This document shows, one piece after another, positions 39,252-47,434 of a stretch of 64,000 nt of DNA. The notes below the pieces were generated by a model. The model did no database searches. It was not told the DNA's origin and was given only the letters and a program-made list of their open reading frames with translations. Positions within the stretch are counted from its first letter, which is position 1, and every line of letters starts with the position of its first letter. The stretch covers positions 310,001 to 374,000 of the forward strand of contig JAJDUF010000010.1 of the NCBI GenBank assembly GCA_022826725.1, read 5' to 3'. The position numbers were made by a program, and so were the translations under genes. This DNA is from Chloroflexota bacterium (GTDB lineage: Bacteria > Chloroflexota > UBA11872 > UBA12225 > JAJDUF01).

Positions 39252-42086
39252 CTATCCCCACCGGAACTGGGCGACGTTGTAGGCTGTCAACGCCAGCGCC
39301 AAACCGCATACGATGAGCCACGGCGGCCAGCCATGTAGCCAGCCACGCCAGCCACGCGCCGGTGACGCGGCCCTCAGCGCGCGCAGGAGGCCGAGCGCCG
39401 CCAGGACCAGTCCCCCTTCGATAACGACCAACAGGGTAATCACGGCCGCAAGCAGCCTATCGTGCGAGCCGTAGTCGCCGTAGAGTCGGGCCGGCCAGAG
39501 GTCCAGGCCGAGACCGAACTCAGGGTGCGACAGTTGCAGGTTCAGTCCCCACCATCGCCACGGGGGCGCCGCCAGGACCTGCTCCAGCTGGTCCTGGCGG
39601 CCGGGCCAGATAATCCGCACCGCATCCGCGCTCAACAGCCAAGCATGGTTGAGCAAGGGACTGAACGGTGGCGCGTAGAGCAGGCCGGCCTCCGCCACGC
39701 TCCCCTCGGTCGTGACGATATTGACGCGCTCACCACCGCTGTACCCCGCGATATAGGGTGGGAGCTGCACCGCGTCCGAGTGGTCGCCGCGCCAGGCGAA
39801 TAGCACAAACCCCTCGCGGCCGTAGCGGTCACGCCAGCGCCCCTGAGTGGCCTGGTCGGTCTTGGGTACTTCGGTCCACCGACCGTCCACCGGCAACGGA
39901 TCGAAGGTCAGGGCCGACAGTACCGCAACGTCGTGTCCTTCCTGGATGACGGTGATCTCGACCGGCTGCTCCGGGCTACCTTCCACTTGCCAGCCTAGCC
40001 ACACACCCTCCTCGAACGGATCATGCTGGCGGTAACGCCGCTCGCCTCGGCTATCACGGAGCACAATCGTCTGCTGTCGGCTTTGGCGGTTGAAATCAAC
40101 GGCATAGAGCGAGAGCCAGGTGGTGCGCCGCTCGCGGAAGGCGATCTGCATGTCGAGTTGACCGACCCCATAAAGGTACCCAATGTCGCGAGCCGGCGTA
40201 TCGGTCCGTGGCTCGAACGGGGTTTGCGGCGCTCGGCGCAACCCCGGTCCGTCTAGGAACTCCAGGTAGTCCCGCCCGCCCAGCGACGCCCCGGCATCCG
40301 GGAGCCGTGGATACAGGTGCTGGCGGTACATCGAGGCGAATAGGTTGAAGTCCTTGGCCACACCGAGCACCTGGGCGAGCACCGCCAGCAGGAGAAAGGA
40401 CAGCAGCAGCCGCGGCACGTGCCGCCACGCCGCGGCCAGCAGCGGCGCCGCGACGATAGCGAGAAACGGCAGCATGGGGACCATGTACCGCGGTCCCCAG
40501 CCGCCGCCGTCCCAGACGCGCTTGAGGCTGTAGATGGTGATAAAGAGCACCGGCACGACGACATAGAGGGCACCACGCCAGCCGTGCCGCCGAACGAATA
40601 GCGGGATACTCACCAGACCAAGGATCAGGAAGGGCGAGTAGAGGAACAGACTCTTCCCCGGGCTGAAGACCAGACCGCGAAAACCGATCCAGGGTGGTAG
40701 TCCCAACCAGCCCCGTTGTAGTCCACCAATGAACTCTGTCAGCAGTACGGGGGGGCCACCGGCAACGACCACCGAGGCGGCGAGAGCAACGATACCCAGC
40801 GCGAGGACCGGGAGCAGGAATGCGCCGAGCAGGCGAACGGCCGCGCCGAGGCGCCGACCGCTCGGCAGCCCCATAGCGAGCAGCAGTCCCTGCATAAGCA
40901 GCAGGGGGACGAAGCATGCGGTGACGTATTTGGTAGCGATGGCGGCGACGCAGCTCACCCCGGCCAGCCCTGCAAGCAGGACCGACGACGACAGGAGCGG
41001 CGGTGGATTCCCGCTCTCGCGGGAATGACGGGTCGCGGGAGGGCGCCAGGCCAAGGTCAGCAGCAAGGTGGCCAGCAAGACAAAGGCCGTCGCCGGTGGT
41101 TCGGTGAAATCCAACTTCGCGTAGGGCCAGGCCATCGTGCCTAGTCCGTAGCCCAATGCCGTCAAGACGGCCACCGGGGCCGCGTAACCAAGCGTCCGCA
41201 CGAGCGCATACACCAGCGCTCCGGCGGCGGCGGTCGCCAGCGCCGGCAGCACGGCATAGGCCAGACGCAGAAAGACGTCGCGATTTTCACGCTGCGACCA
41301 AATCCGCTCACCGTTGCGGACATCAATGACCGTCCCGGTCGTCGCATCGCGCACCGCCAGGCTCATCACGTGCAAGGTGCCGACGCTGCCGGTGAAGGCC
41401 ACACTCAGGCCGGTGCGGGGCACGGCCGGGGAAACCGGGAGCACCGAGTAGTAGTAGCGGCCCAGTGGTTGCCCGATCCACTGCCCCGCGATTGGCGCTT
41501 GGGTATGTGCCACGCGCTGGCGCACGTCCGGGCGCTCCCAAGCCCACTCGGCGGTATCTCGACCAGCTTGGAGCGCCAGCTCTGTTATGGGTTGCTCCAC
41601 TCCCGTGAGCCGCACGGACGCGACCGATGCACCGTCCGGCACTGCTGCCGCATTGGACAGGAACGAGATCAGGTGAACTTCGGAGACACTGACCGTTTGG
41701 GGCAGTGGCACCTCGAACGACTGCTGCCGGTCGCCGCCGTTGGGCGGACCGACCACCGGCCACACCTCCAAGCGGTAGTGATGCCCATTGACGACCAGTT
41801 CATCGCGCTGCGGCGCCTGTCGGGCGATCAGCTCGCCGGTCAGCACAAGCGGCTGGGCCAGCACCGGCGCCATCATGCCCCAGCGGATGAAGCCGCTGCG
41901 GAAACGGTGAAAGTAGCTATGCGAGGGGTCCAGTAGCAGCGATTTCGCCATCTCAAAGCCGAAATGGCCGTCGGCAGAATACGCGCTGCCGCCGAGAGAC
42001 AGCAGATAGACACACAACAGGAGCAGAAAGATCCACCCGGCAATACGGGGCGGCGGCACGACGGCGCGATCCTGTACGGGTGCCAA
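39252..42086 (-). CDS. Large GT-C-like membrane protein, paralogue 2
   Basis: The 944-residue paralogue of the neighbour has the same layout: YSADGHFGFEMAKSLLLDP first-loop motif, VSVSEVHLISFLSNAAAVPDGASVASVRL soluble insertion, YGLGTMAWPYAKLDFTEPPATAFVL and GLVFSPGKSLFLYSPFLIL in the membrane core, and TWLSLYAVDFNRQSRQQTIVL in the C-terminal soluble domain. The start is TTG with AAGGATAGG upstream. A REPIN-like palindrome in a loop (41002-41038) adds the residues RHSRESGNP in frame. The 114-bp gap to paralogue 1 suggests one transcription unit arising by tandem duplication. Confidence 0.8.
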   Translation of the reverse strand: MAPVQDRAVVPPPRIAGWIFLLLLCVYLLSLGGSAYSADGHFGFEMAKSLLLDPSHSYFHRFRSGFIRWGMMAPVLAQPLVLTGELIARQAPQRDELVVNGHHYRLEVWPVVGPPNGGDRQQSFEVPLPQTVSVSEVHLISFLSNAAAVPDGASVASVRLTGVEQPITELALQAGRDTAEWAWERPDVRQRVAHTQAPIAGQWIGQPLGRYYYSVLPVSPAVPRTGLSVAFTGSVGTLHVMSLAVRDATTGTVIDVRNGERIWSQRENRDVFLRLAYAVLPALATAAAGALVYALVRTLGYAAPVAVLTALGYGLGTMAWPYAKLDFTEPPATAFVLLATLLLTLAWRPPATRHSRESGNPPPLLSSSVLLAGLAGVSCVAAIATKYVTACFVPLLLMQGLLLAMGLPSGRRLGAAVRLLGAFLLPVLALGIVALAASVVVAGGPPVLLTEFIGGLQRGWLGLPPWIGFRGLVFSPGKSLFLYSPFLILGLVSIPLFVRRHGWRGALYVVVPVLFITIYSLKRVWDGGGWGPRYMVPMLPFLAIVAAPLLAAAWRHVPRLLLSFLLLAVLAQVLGVAKDFNLFASMYRQHLYPRLPDAGASLGGRDYLEFLDGPGLRRAPQTPFEPRTDTPARDIGYLYGVGQLDMQIAFRERRTTWLSLYAVDFNRQSRQQTIVLRDSRGERRYRQHDPFEEGVWLGWQVEGSPEQPVEITVIQEGHDVAVLSALTFDPLPVDGRWTEVPKTDQATQGRWRDRYGREGFVLFAWRGDHSDAVQLPPYIAGYSGGERVNIVTTEGSVAEAGLLYAPPFSPLLNHAWLLSADAVRIIWPGRQDQLEQVLAAPPWRWWGLNLQLSHPEFGLGLDLWPARLYGDYGSHDRLLAAVITLLVVIEGGLVLAALGLLRALRAASPARGWRGWLHGWPPWLIVCGLALALTAYNVAQFRWG
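41002..41038. repeat. REPIN-like palindrome inside a membrane-protein gene
   Basis: GGATTCCCGCTCTCGCGGGA within this stretch is a near-perfect palindrome (ATTCCCGC/GCGGGAAT, loop TCTC) followed by GACGGG. It is translated in frame into a cytoplasmic or outer loop; paralogue 1 lacks the insertion at this point. Confidence 0.7.
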
Positions 42087-42432
42087 CCTATCCTTACGCT
42101 CCAGGCGTTGTCAGCGAGCCGGGCGAGCGGCCCGCTACGTGGCAATTGGGCTGGATGACACAAGGGTAGCCGATGTAGCAAGCGTCTGCTGAGACGGGTA
42201 CTGCGAGCCGCCCCATCGCCGCATATCGCAGCCGCCATACTATCTCGGCCGTTGTACGGGTGGCAGCAACTTGCGCCCTCAAGAGGCCGCTCGTGAGGGC
42301 TGGGCAGTGGGCAATGAGTCGGGAGGGCACCCTGTGGGGCTTCTGCATCAGCGGTTGCCCGGTCCGTTCCTGGGCACAGCAGGGGTGTGCCGACAACACC
42401 TGCCGTGCTGAGACCGAAACTAGAGGGAGAAC
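42087..42432. other. 346-bp gap upstream of prs
   Basis: No gene is supported. A hairpin GCCCTC/GAGGGC (42275-42300, 14-nt loop) and a G-rich stretch (GGGAGGGCACCCTGTGGGG) precede the prs start and may form a leader structure, but I recognise no known riboswitch or T-box motif (no TGGNACCGCG). Confidence 0.5.
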
Positions 42433-43395
42433 ATGGCAGCAACCGCAGGTGATCGTATCCGCATCATCGCCGGGACGGCCGGGCGCGACCTCGGCCAGGC
42501 CATCTGTGCCGAGCTAGGCCGGCCGTTGAGCGAATCGTTCACGACAAAGTACTACAATGGCTGCACTTACGTGCAGGTCCGGGAGAATGTCCGGGAAGCC
42601 GACGTGTTCGTGGTGCAGTCGTCCACCGAACCCGTCAACGACCACTTGATGGAGTTGCTGATGCTGATTGACGCCTGCAAGGGTGCTTCCGCCCAGCGGG
42701 TTACGGCAGTGCTTCCCATTTATCCCTACCAGCAATCGGACTGGAAGGACCAGCCCCGCATCGCCATCACCGCCCGCCTTGTGGCCGATCTACTCCTCGC
42801 CGCCGGCGCCGACCGGGTCTTGACGATTGACCTCCACGCCGCGCAGATTCAGGGGTTCATGTCCTGTCCCTGCGACAACCTGACGGCGCTCCCGCTCGTC
42901 GCGGCGGCGTTCCGCGAACAGGGTCTGGACATGAGCCAAGTCGTCGCCGTGGCCACGGACGTCGGCCGTGCCAAGCTGGTCCGGCGCTACGCCCGCCGGC
43001 TCGACTTGCCGCTGGCCATTATTGACAAGGAACGGCTCGACGAACGCACAGTCCGCGCCCTGCACGTGATCGGCGACGTCGGGGGCAAAGATGCCATTCT
43101 CTTCGACGACATCATCGGCACCGGTGGCTCACTGGTCAGCGCCGCCAATCTGCTGCGCGAGCACGGCGCCCGGCGCATCTTCGCCGGCGCGGTCCATGCC
43201 GTACTGGCCGCCGGCGCCGTCGAGCGGCTGGAGTCTTCGGTCTTCGAGGGCATTGTCATCACCGATACCGTGCCGAGCCGGCACAAGCTCAAGGGCATGA
43301 CCTCGTTCAAGGTCCTCTCGGTAGCACCACTCCTGGCCGAGGCCATCCGCCGCATCCATATCGGCGAGTCGGTCAGCGCCCTGTTCGACGACTAG
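42433..43395 (+). CDS. prs: Ribose-phosphate pyrophosphokinase (PRPP synthetase)
   Basis: The 320-residue protein matches Prs across its length: IRIIAGTAGRDLGQAICAELG...TTKYYNGCTYVQVRENVREADVFVVQSS, the MELLMLIDACKGASAQRVTAVLP segment, VLTIDLHAAQIQGFM, the ribose-5-phosphate region VVAVATDVGRAKLVRRYA, the PRPP loop LFDDIIGTGGSL, and FEGIVITDTVP. It makes PRPP for nucleotide and amino-acid biosynthesis. The ATP-binding flexible loop is unusual: YPYQQSDWKDQPR where most enzymes have YARQDRK or YARQDKKDKSR, so the Arg-Gln ATP contacts are replaced. ATG is preceded by GAGGGAGAA. It is 3.4 kb from the pyr operon. Confidence 0.93.
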   Translation: MAATAGDRIRIIAGTAGRDLGQAICAELGRPLSESFTTKYYNGCTYVQVRENVREADVFVVQSSTEPVNDHLMELLMLIDACKGASAQRVTAVLPIYPYQQSDWKDQPRIAITARLVADLLLAAGADRVLTIDLHAAQIQGFMSCPCDNLTALPLVAAAFREQGLDMSQVVAVATDVGRAKLVRRYARRLDLPLAIIDKERLDERTVRALHVIGDVGGKDAILFDDIIGTGGSLVSAANLLREHGARRIFAGAVHAVLAAGAVERLESSVFEGIVITDTVPSRHKLKGMTSFKVLSVAPLLAEAIRRIHIGESVSALFDD

Positions 43396-43406
43396 GGGGC
43401 TGTGCC

Positions 43407-44309
43407 TCAACACTGCGCCGGAGCGACTGCTAGGTACGCTCGATAGGCGGCGGCGAGGTCGAACGACCGCGCATCGCCCTCGTGGAGCAGAATCCGCCAG
43501 CGTTGCACCAGTCGGTCGCCGGCGGCAATGTGCAGCTCTTCCAGAAGAGTAGGGTTGGAGAAGAGCGCACCGTAGGCGCGAGCGAAGAAGGCCGTCGGAG
43601 GATTGTCGGGGTGGTGCATGATCGTCACCCCCACGGCCGCGCCGGCCACCTCGCCGCTGTAATCGCACCAGTCGGCCACCTGCCCCATGCAGCCGGCCTC
43701 ACCGCGCTGGCCGTTGCTGTTGAGCAGCCGACCACCGTCCTCCTCGTCCATGCTGTCCGCCACGCGCAGGCCGAGGTACGCATGGGTGTCCCGTTCGAGG
43801 GTGATCGGCCCGGCACTCGCCACCAACTCCGAGGTCAGGTCAATGGCGTGAGCGTGTCCCCCGTGCCGGGCGGCGCGGACAATCACGTCGCGTCGCTCGG
43901 TGAGCAGCGCCGCCCCATCGTGTCGTACCCACCGATTGCGCGTGCGTAGCGCCACGGCCGTGCCGTCGTCGAGCACCTCCGGCGTCGCGGATTCCAGCAC
44001 GATGTGGCCCAGATTGGGCCGCTGTGGGTTGTTGTCGTGAAAGACGTTGATACCGTTGACCCGCGCGTGGCCAATCCAGAGCGAGCGATGATGGTTGTAG
44101 CGGTGCGCGCCGGTCGTCGTGAGAGGCCGCCCGCTGGGAGAGTGGACCGGGTGCATGTCCGGCTTGGACTTATAGAAGTCCCCGTACCGGAGGTAGCCCT
44201 TGTTGTAGCCCAGCAGCAAACGCTGATTCCAGAGTACCTTGAACCGATACTCTTCCTCCTGGATGGTCAAGGTCCCCGGCGACCGGTCGGCTCCCCTTGC
44301 TGAGGCCAT
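43407..44309 (-). CDS. DUF6807 (PmoA-like) protein
   Basis: The product, about 300 residues, matches DUF6807 by its ordered blocks: VLWNQRLLLGYNKGYLRYGDFYKSKPDMHPVHSPSGRPLTT (30s-70s), HRYNHHRSLWIGHARVNGINVFHD, GAALLTERRDVIVRA and GAAVGVTIMHHPDNPPTAFFARAYG. Such proteins have a galactose-mutarotase-like beta-sandwich and are common beside sugar-processing oxidoreductases; no activity is established. I start at ATG 44309 (GGAG ten bases upstream); longer starts exist up to 44378. It converges on prs with 11 bp between stops. Confidence 0.8.
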   Translation of the reverse strand: MASARGADRSPGTLTIQEEEYRFKVLWNQRLLLGYNKGYLRYGDFYKSKPDMHPVHSPSGRPLTTTGAHRYNHHRSLWIGHARVNGINVFHDNNPQRPNLGHIVLESATPEVLDDGTAVALRTRNRWVRHDGAALLTERRDVIVRAARHGGHAHAIDLTSELVASAGPITLERDTHAYLGLRVADSMDEEDGGRLLNSNGQRGEAGCMGQVADWCDYSGEVAGAAVGVTIMHHPDNPPTAFFARAYGALFSNPTLLEELHIAAGDRLVQRWRILLHEGDARSFDLAAAYRAYLAVAPAQC

Positions 44310-44389
44310 ACCTAGCACAACTCCACCCGGCCGTTCGGGCACCATCGGGACAGCGGATTGTCTTATCGGAGCGGCCACACTTGGCGCAA

Positions 44390-45169
44390 CTATCGTTCCG
44401 TCTGCCGACGGCGCAACTCCGCCTGAAGCTGCCGGATGCGTGCCTCGGCCGCCAGCCGGCCGGCCTGCTCGACGGCGGCCTGCGCTTCAGCCGCCTCCCG
44501 CGCGTCCCACACCTCTTGCCAACTCTCCAGGTAGGTTCCCGTCGCCGGATCGTAGAACCGCGGCCAGCCAGCATCCCAGCACAGACTCAGCTTCAGCAGG
44601 TCGCTGTAGCCCTTTAGAAGACCGTCCGGCGCCACGGTCAACTCAATTGGCTCATACTCCCCACTCACCAGCCGGTCGCCGGCCAGCTTCGCCCCGTGAT
44701 AGTCACTCTCCTCAGTCGGGTGGAAGCGCCAGTATTCCGGCACGCCGATGTGGGCATAGAGGTCTCGCTTCCGGCCCACGTCTTCCCGGCCGGTGCTGGC
44801 CGAGCCGATCTCCAGCACCCAATCCGGCGACTTGCCCACCTCCCAGGGCAGATACAGCTTGCGTTGCCGGATGGCTTGCGTGTCCACCCCAAAGGCCAGG
44901 TACACGTCCGGGGAGACGCGCACATTGAGGTCGCGGGGGTCGTAGCAGATGATCGTGTTGCTACTGAGGAAGGTATCGGGACGCTGGCCAAAGTTGGTGA
45001 ACCGACTGGCAAGCAGGCTGAGGATGGCGTGGATGGGCTGTTCTTGATCCATCGCTTCAGGTTTGAGGACCAGTTTGTGGGGATCGAAGTCGAGGCGAGC
45101 GTAGTCAATCTCGCCCTGCCGTTGGTAGGGCAGCATGGTGATGGCGGGCGTAGGCACTGTGGTCGTCAT
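44390..45169 (-). CDS. Uma2-family (DUF820) endonuclease-like protein with coiled-coil tail
   Basis: About 259 residues from ATG 45169. The core is the PD-(D/E)xK fold of Uma2: VRVSPDVYLAFGVD (Asp of the motif), PDWVLEIGSASTGREDVGRKRDLYAHIGVPEYWRFHP with the E-x-x-S-x-x-T...K pattern. A C-terminal Ala/Arg/Gln-rich coiled coil (AAVEQAGRLAAEARIRQLQAELRR) is typical of these proteins. They are abundant in Cyanobacteria and Chloroflexota; the biological role is unknown. A TATAAT hexamer lies on the minus strand 34 bases upstream of the start. Confidence 0.88.
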   Translation of the reverse strand: MTTTVPTPAITMLPYQRQGEIDYARLDFDPHKLVLKPEAMDQEQPIHAILSLLASRFTNFGQRPDTFLSSNTIICYDPRDLNVRVSPDVYLAFGVDTQAIRQRKLYLPWEVGKSPDWVLEIGSASTGREDVGRKRDLYAHIGVPEYWRFHPTEESDYHGAKLAGDRLVSGEYEPIELTVAPDGLLKGYSDLLKLSLCWDAGWPRFYDPATGTYLESWQEVWDAREAAEAQAAVEQAGRLAAEARIRQLQAELRRRQTER

Positions 45170-45202
45170 GGTGGGTCTCGGGTAGCGCGTGAGTACCGGG
45201 CG

Positions 45203-45208
45203 ATTATA
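45203..45208 (-). promoter_or_regulatory. Candidate -10 element of the Uma2 gene
   Basis: The minus strand reads GTACTATAATCG, a perfect TATAAT hexamer, 34 bases upstream of the ATG at 45169, in an otherwise GC-rich gap. A -35 partner is not convincing. Confidence 0.45.
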
Positions 45209-45250
45209 GTACACCCGCTGCGCGCCGCCGGGGCGTGAGGCAAGGCACCA

Positions 45251-45727
45251 CTATACTGCCAACTCGACCGTCACGCCTAGCTCGTCTTCAATCGCAATAA
45301 GCTCAGTGCTCTGCGGCGATACGTTGCTCTGGACGTTGACGAGCTGGCAGGTGTCGCCTTCGAGGGAACGCGGCTCAATGTGCCATGTGCCGACGTGGAA
45401 GATGACGGCCGTCTGCCCGTTGGTCGTGAAGGCGGCAATTTTGCTTGGATCAAAGCCATCTACCGGCTCGTCGGGCGGCGCCACGAACACCGCAAACGGC
45501 GCACCGCCCAGCGGGATGAACAGCTGCGTGTGGTCGAGGTGACGATTGATGCGGTTGAGGCGCTGCGGAACCCGCTCGACCGTCATGAGACGAGCCGTGA
45601 AGTGTCCCTCCCGCAGGCTCAGGCCGCCCCGTTCGACCGTGACCAAGCGGCCATAGGGAGCGAAATTCTCGGCGGTAATCGGCTGGGCCTGTACCCGAAC
45701 GGTGCGTGCAGTGGTGGTCGTCGCCAT
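45251..45727 (-). CDS. Ureidoglycolate lyase-family protein
   Basis: The 158-residue protein shows the AllA-type cupin pattern: ITAENFAPYGRLVTVE near the start, MTVERVPQRLNRINRHLDHTQLFIPLGGAPFAVFVAPP (about 47-85, with the conserved H-x-x-T-Q-x-F-x-P-x-x-G block) and AVIFHVGTWHIEP (about 108). Ureidoglycolate lyase releases urea and glyoxylate in purine/allantoin breakdown. No other allantoin genes are in the window, although the hydantoinase pair acts on related ureide chemistry. ATG has GGAGGAGG upstream. Confidence 0.85.
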   Translation of the reverse strand: MATTTTARTVRVQAQPITAENFAPYGRLVTVERGGLSLREGHFTARLMTVERVPQRLNRINRHLDHTQLFIPLGGAPFAVFVAPPDEPVDGFDPSKIAAFTTNGQTAVIFHVGTWHIEPRSLEGDTCQLVNVQSNVSPQSTELIAIEDELGVTVELAV

Positions 45728-45767
45728 AGTGCAGCCTCCTCCACCAGCATCAGCATACGGCGCCGAA

Positions 45768-46019
45768 TCACTCTGCGTCCGGCCGCCGCAACAGCTTTCC
45801 TTGCCAGTCTACCTCAGTACGCAGCTGTCGCTGCTCTTCCTCCACGTCACCGAGCCGTCGCTCGATCCGCAGCAGCCGTTCGGCGAGATCGTTCGGTAGC
45901 TGCGGTGACTCGCGCCTCGCCAGCAGCCACCGCTGCACGGTCAGGATGGTCAGCCGCCCCAAGTACCCAACGATACCCAAGGCGATTACTGCAAAAAGAA
46001 ATGCTAGGAATATGTCCAC
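45768..46019 (-). CDS. Small membrane-anchored coiled-coil protein, copy 1
   Basis: The 83-residue protein begins at GTG with GGAGGAG upstream. One N-terminal transmembrane helix (IFLAFLFAVIALGIVGYLG) is followed by a charged coiled coil (AERLLRIERRLGDVEEEQRQLRTEVDWQGKLL). The architecture resembles PspB-like envelope-stress proteins, but no homology is claimed. The next gene is a paralogue sharing EEQRQLRxExxWQGKLL. Confidence 0.7.
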   Translation of the reverse strand: MDIFLAFLFAVIALGIVGYLGRLTILTVQRWLLARRESPQLPNDLAERLLRIERRLGDVEEEQRQLRTEVDWQGKLLRRPDAE

Positions 46020-46179
46020 AGGACTCCTCCATGCGTTGCAGTGCGGCGCTGGTCAGCCGGTCGGAGAAACGATGGGCACAGCGAGGCATGAGGCTACGCG
46101 GCCTCGCCCCTTTGACCTGGCAGCGACGCCGCCGGTTTCGCTCGTGTGCCAGGAGGGGGCGGGAAGTGAGGCGAGACGG

Positions 46180-46422
46180 TCACTCCTCCGAGGATTGTTG
46201 CAGCAGCTTCCCCTGCCATTCCAGCTCCGACCGCAGCTGCCGCTGCTCCTCGCTCATCTCGGCAAGCCGCGACTCAAGACGCTCCAGCCGTTCTTGTACG
46301 TCCGTCGGCAAGCTGGCCGCCTGCTGCTTGCGCTCTTCCAGTCTGAGCTTCACATAACGTGGATAAAGTTTCGTGGCAGCGCCTGCAATAATGGCCACGG
46401 CGGCCACCCATACCCATTCCAT
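46180..46422 (-). CDS. Small membrane-anchored coiled-coil protein, copy 2
   Basis: The 80-residue protein has one N-terminal helix (VWVAAVAIIAGAATKLY) followed by a coiled coil (VQERLERLESRLAEMSEEQRQLRSELEWQGKLL). GGAGGAAGG precedes the ATG. It shares the C-terminal motif with the gene 160 bp downstream, so the two arose by duplication and may form homo- or hetero-oligomers at the membrane. Function unknown. Confidence 0.7.
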   Translation of the reverse strand: MEWVWVAAVAIIAGAATKLYPRYVKLRLEERKQQAASLPTDVQERLERLESRLAEMSEEQRQLRSELEWQGKLLQQSSEE

Positions 46423-46790
46423 ACGCCTTCCTCCGCCAGAGCATTATGAGCCGCCTTGCCAGCCGCCGCAAGGTGGGAACTTGGACTGCGGCTTGCGGCC
46501 GCCATGGTCGCTGCGCTATGGTTGGGGCAGACCGCGATCAACCCGGTCCGGTCACTCGCACCCTCGCACCTTTAAGCCGACCCTGTGAGGCGGCAAGGAG
46601 CATAGCCATGGTTCCGCTGTGTGCGGCGCACCTCTCGCCGCGTCTGCATCGTATCCGTCGAGCGGCTACCGCTATTGACCGCATTGCTCCGTTTCCTCGC
46701 CGCAGTGTGTCCTTGCGCACCGGCCGGGGAGGTGCGCCGGAGACAAGCGAGCAAGGGTCGCGTGCCCGGGCGACGAGGCGCTAAACGACG
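46423..46790. other. 368-bp leader gap upstream of pyrR
   Basis: No gene is supported. The distal part contains a degenerate palindromic element (around 46477-46510, GGACTGCGGCTTGCGGCC). The proximal part carries two hairpins before pyrR: 46708-46745 with a PyrR-loop-like sequence, and 46757-46774 (GTCGC/GCGAC). Confidence 0.6.
46708..46745 (+). promoter_or_regulatory. pyrR leader: Candidate PyrR-binding hairpin in the pyr leader
   Basis: A stem TGTC..GCGCACC / GGTGCGC..GACA presents the loop region GGCCGGGGAGGTG. The segment CCGGGGAGG (46724-46732) fits the CCNGNGAGG core of PyrR-binding loops known from pyr attenuators. It lies about 46 bases before the pyrR start. No U-rich terminator follows, so translational control or a different anti-terminator layout is more likely than classical attenuation. 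The motif match is by eye. Confidence 0.5.
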
Positions 46791-47396
46791 GTGATGACTG
46801 AGGGGCAAGCGCAACCGAACGGTGTGCCGATGGCCACGCAGCGCGGCGGCAAGATGATCTTGCACGCCGAGGACGTACGGCGCGCGCTGGTCAGGATCGC
46901 CCATGAAATCCTGGAGCGGCACCGCGGCGCCGCCGACCTCGTGCTGGTCGGTGTGGTCAGTCGCGGCGTGCCACTCGCCCGCCGCCTGGCGGGGCACATC
47001 GAGACGGTAGAAGGCATCAAGGTACCGGTCGGCGAGTTGGACGTGACCCTCCACCGGGACGACCTCGATCTGCGGGGTGGTCGGCGGGCCATGCGCCGCT
47101 CGACCCTGCCCGTCAACATCGGCGGTCGGCGGGTGGTGCTCGTGGATGATGTCCTCTACACGGGACGCAGTGTGCGCGCCGCCCTCGACGCGCTGCTCGC
47201 GTATGGACGCCCCAAATGGATTCAACTGGCTGTGCTGGTTGATCGCGGGCACCGCGAGCTACCGCTACGGGCGGACTACGTGGGCAAGAACTTGCCGACG
47301 GCCCGCGATGAGAGTGTGGACGTACACCTGCTGGAGACCGACGGACGGGACGCGGTGCTGCTGCGCCCGGGACGGCGCGATCCGGTGGAGCCGTAA
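46791..47396 (+). CDS. pyrR: Bifunctional pyr operon regulator / uracil phosphoribosyltransferase-type PyrR
   Basis: The 201-residue protein matches Pyr[62 protein letters not shown], the PRPP-binding loop [21 protein letters not shown] and [19 protein letters not shown]. PyrR binds UMP and mRNA to regulate pyr genes and can act as a uracil phosphoribosyltransferase. GTG 46791 and ATG 46794 are adjacent; the family N-terminus begins near MILHAED (46854), so a later start is possible. It is the first gene of the pyr operon, 38 bp before pyrB. Confidence 0.95.
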   Translation: MMTEGQAQPNGVPMATQRGGKMILHAEDVRRALVRIAHEILERHRGAADLVLVGVVSRGVPLARRLAGHIETVEGIKVPVGELDVTLHRDDLDLRGGRRAMRRSTLPVNIGGRRVVLVDDVLYTGRSVRAALDALLAYGRPKWIQLAVLVDRGHRELPLRADYVGKNLPTARDESVDVHLLETDGRDAVLLRPGRRDPVEP

Positions 47397-47434
47397 CGGA
47401 CTGGGATGGGCCGGAGCCGGGAAGGAGCGAGGCG

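Noticed and set aside
42087-42432. T-box or other riboswitch upstream of prs
   Set aside because: A hairpin is present, but no T-box, PRPP or other recognisable conserved core could be found by eye.
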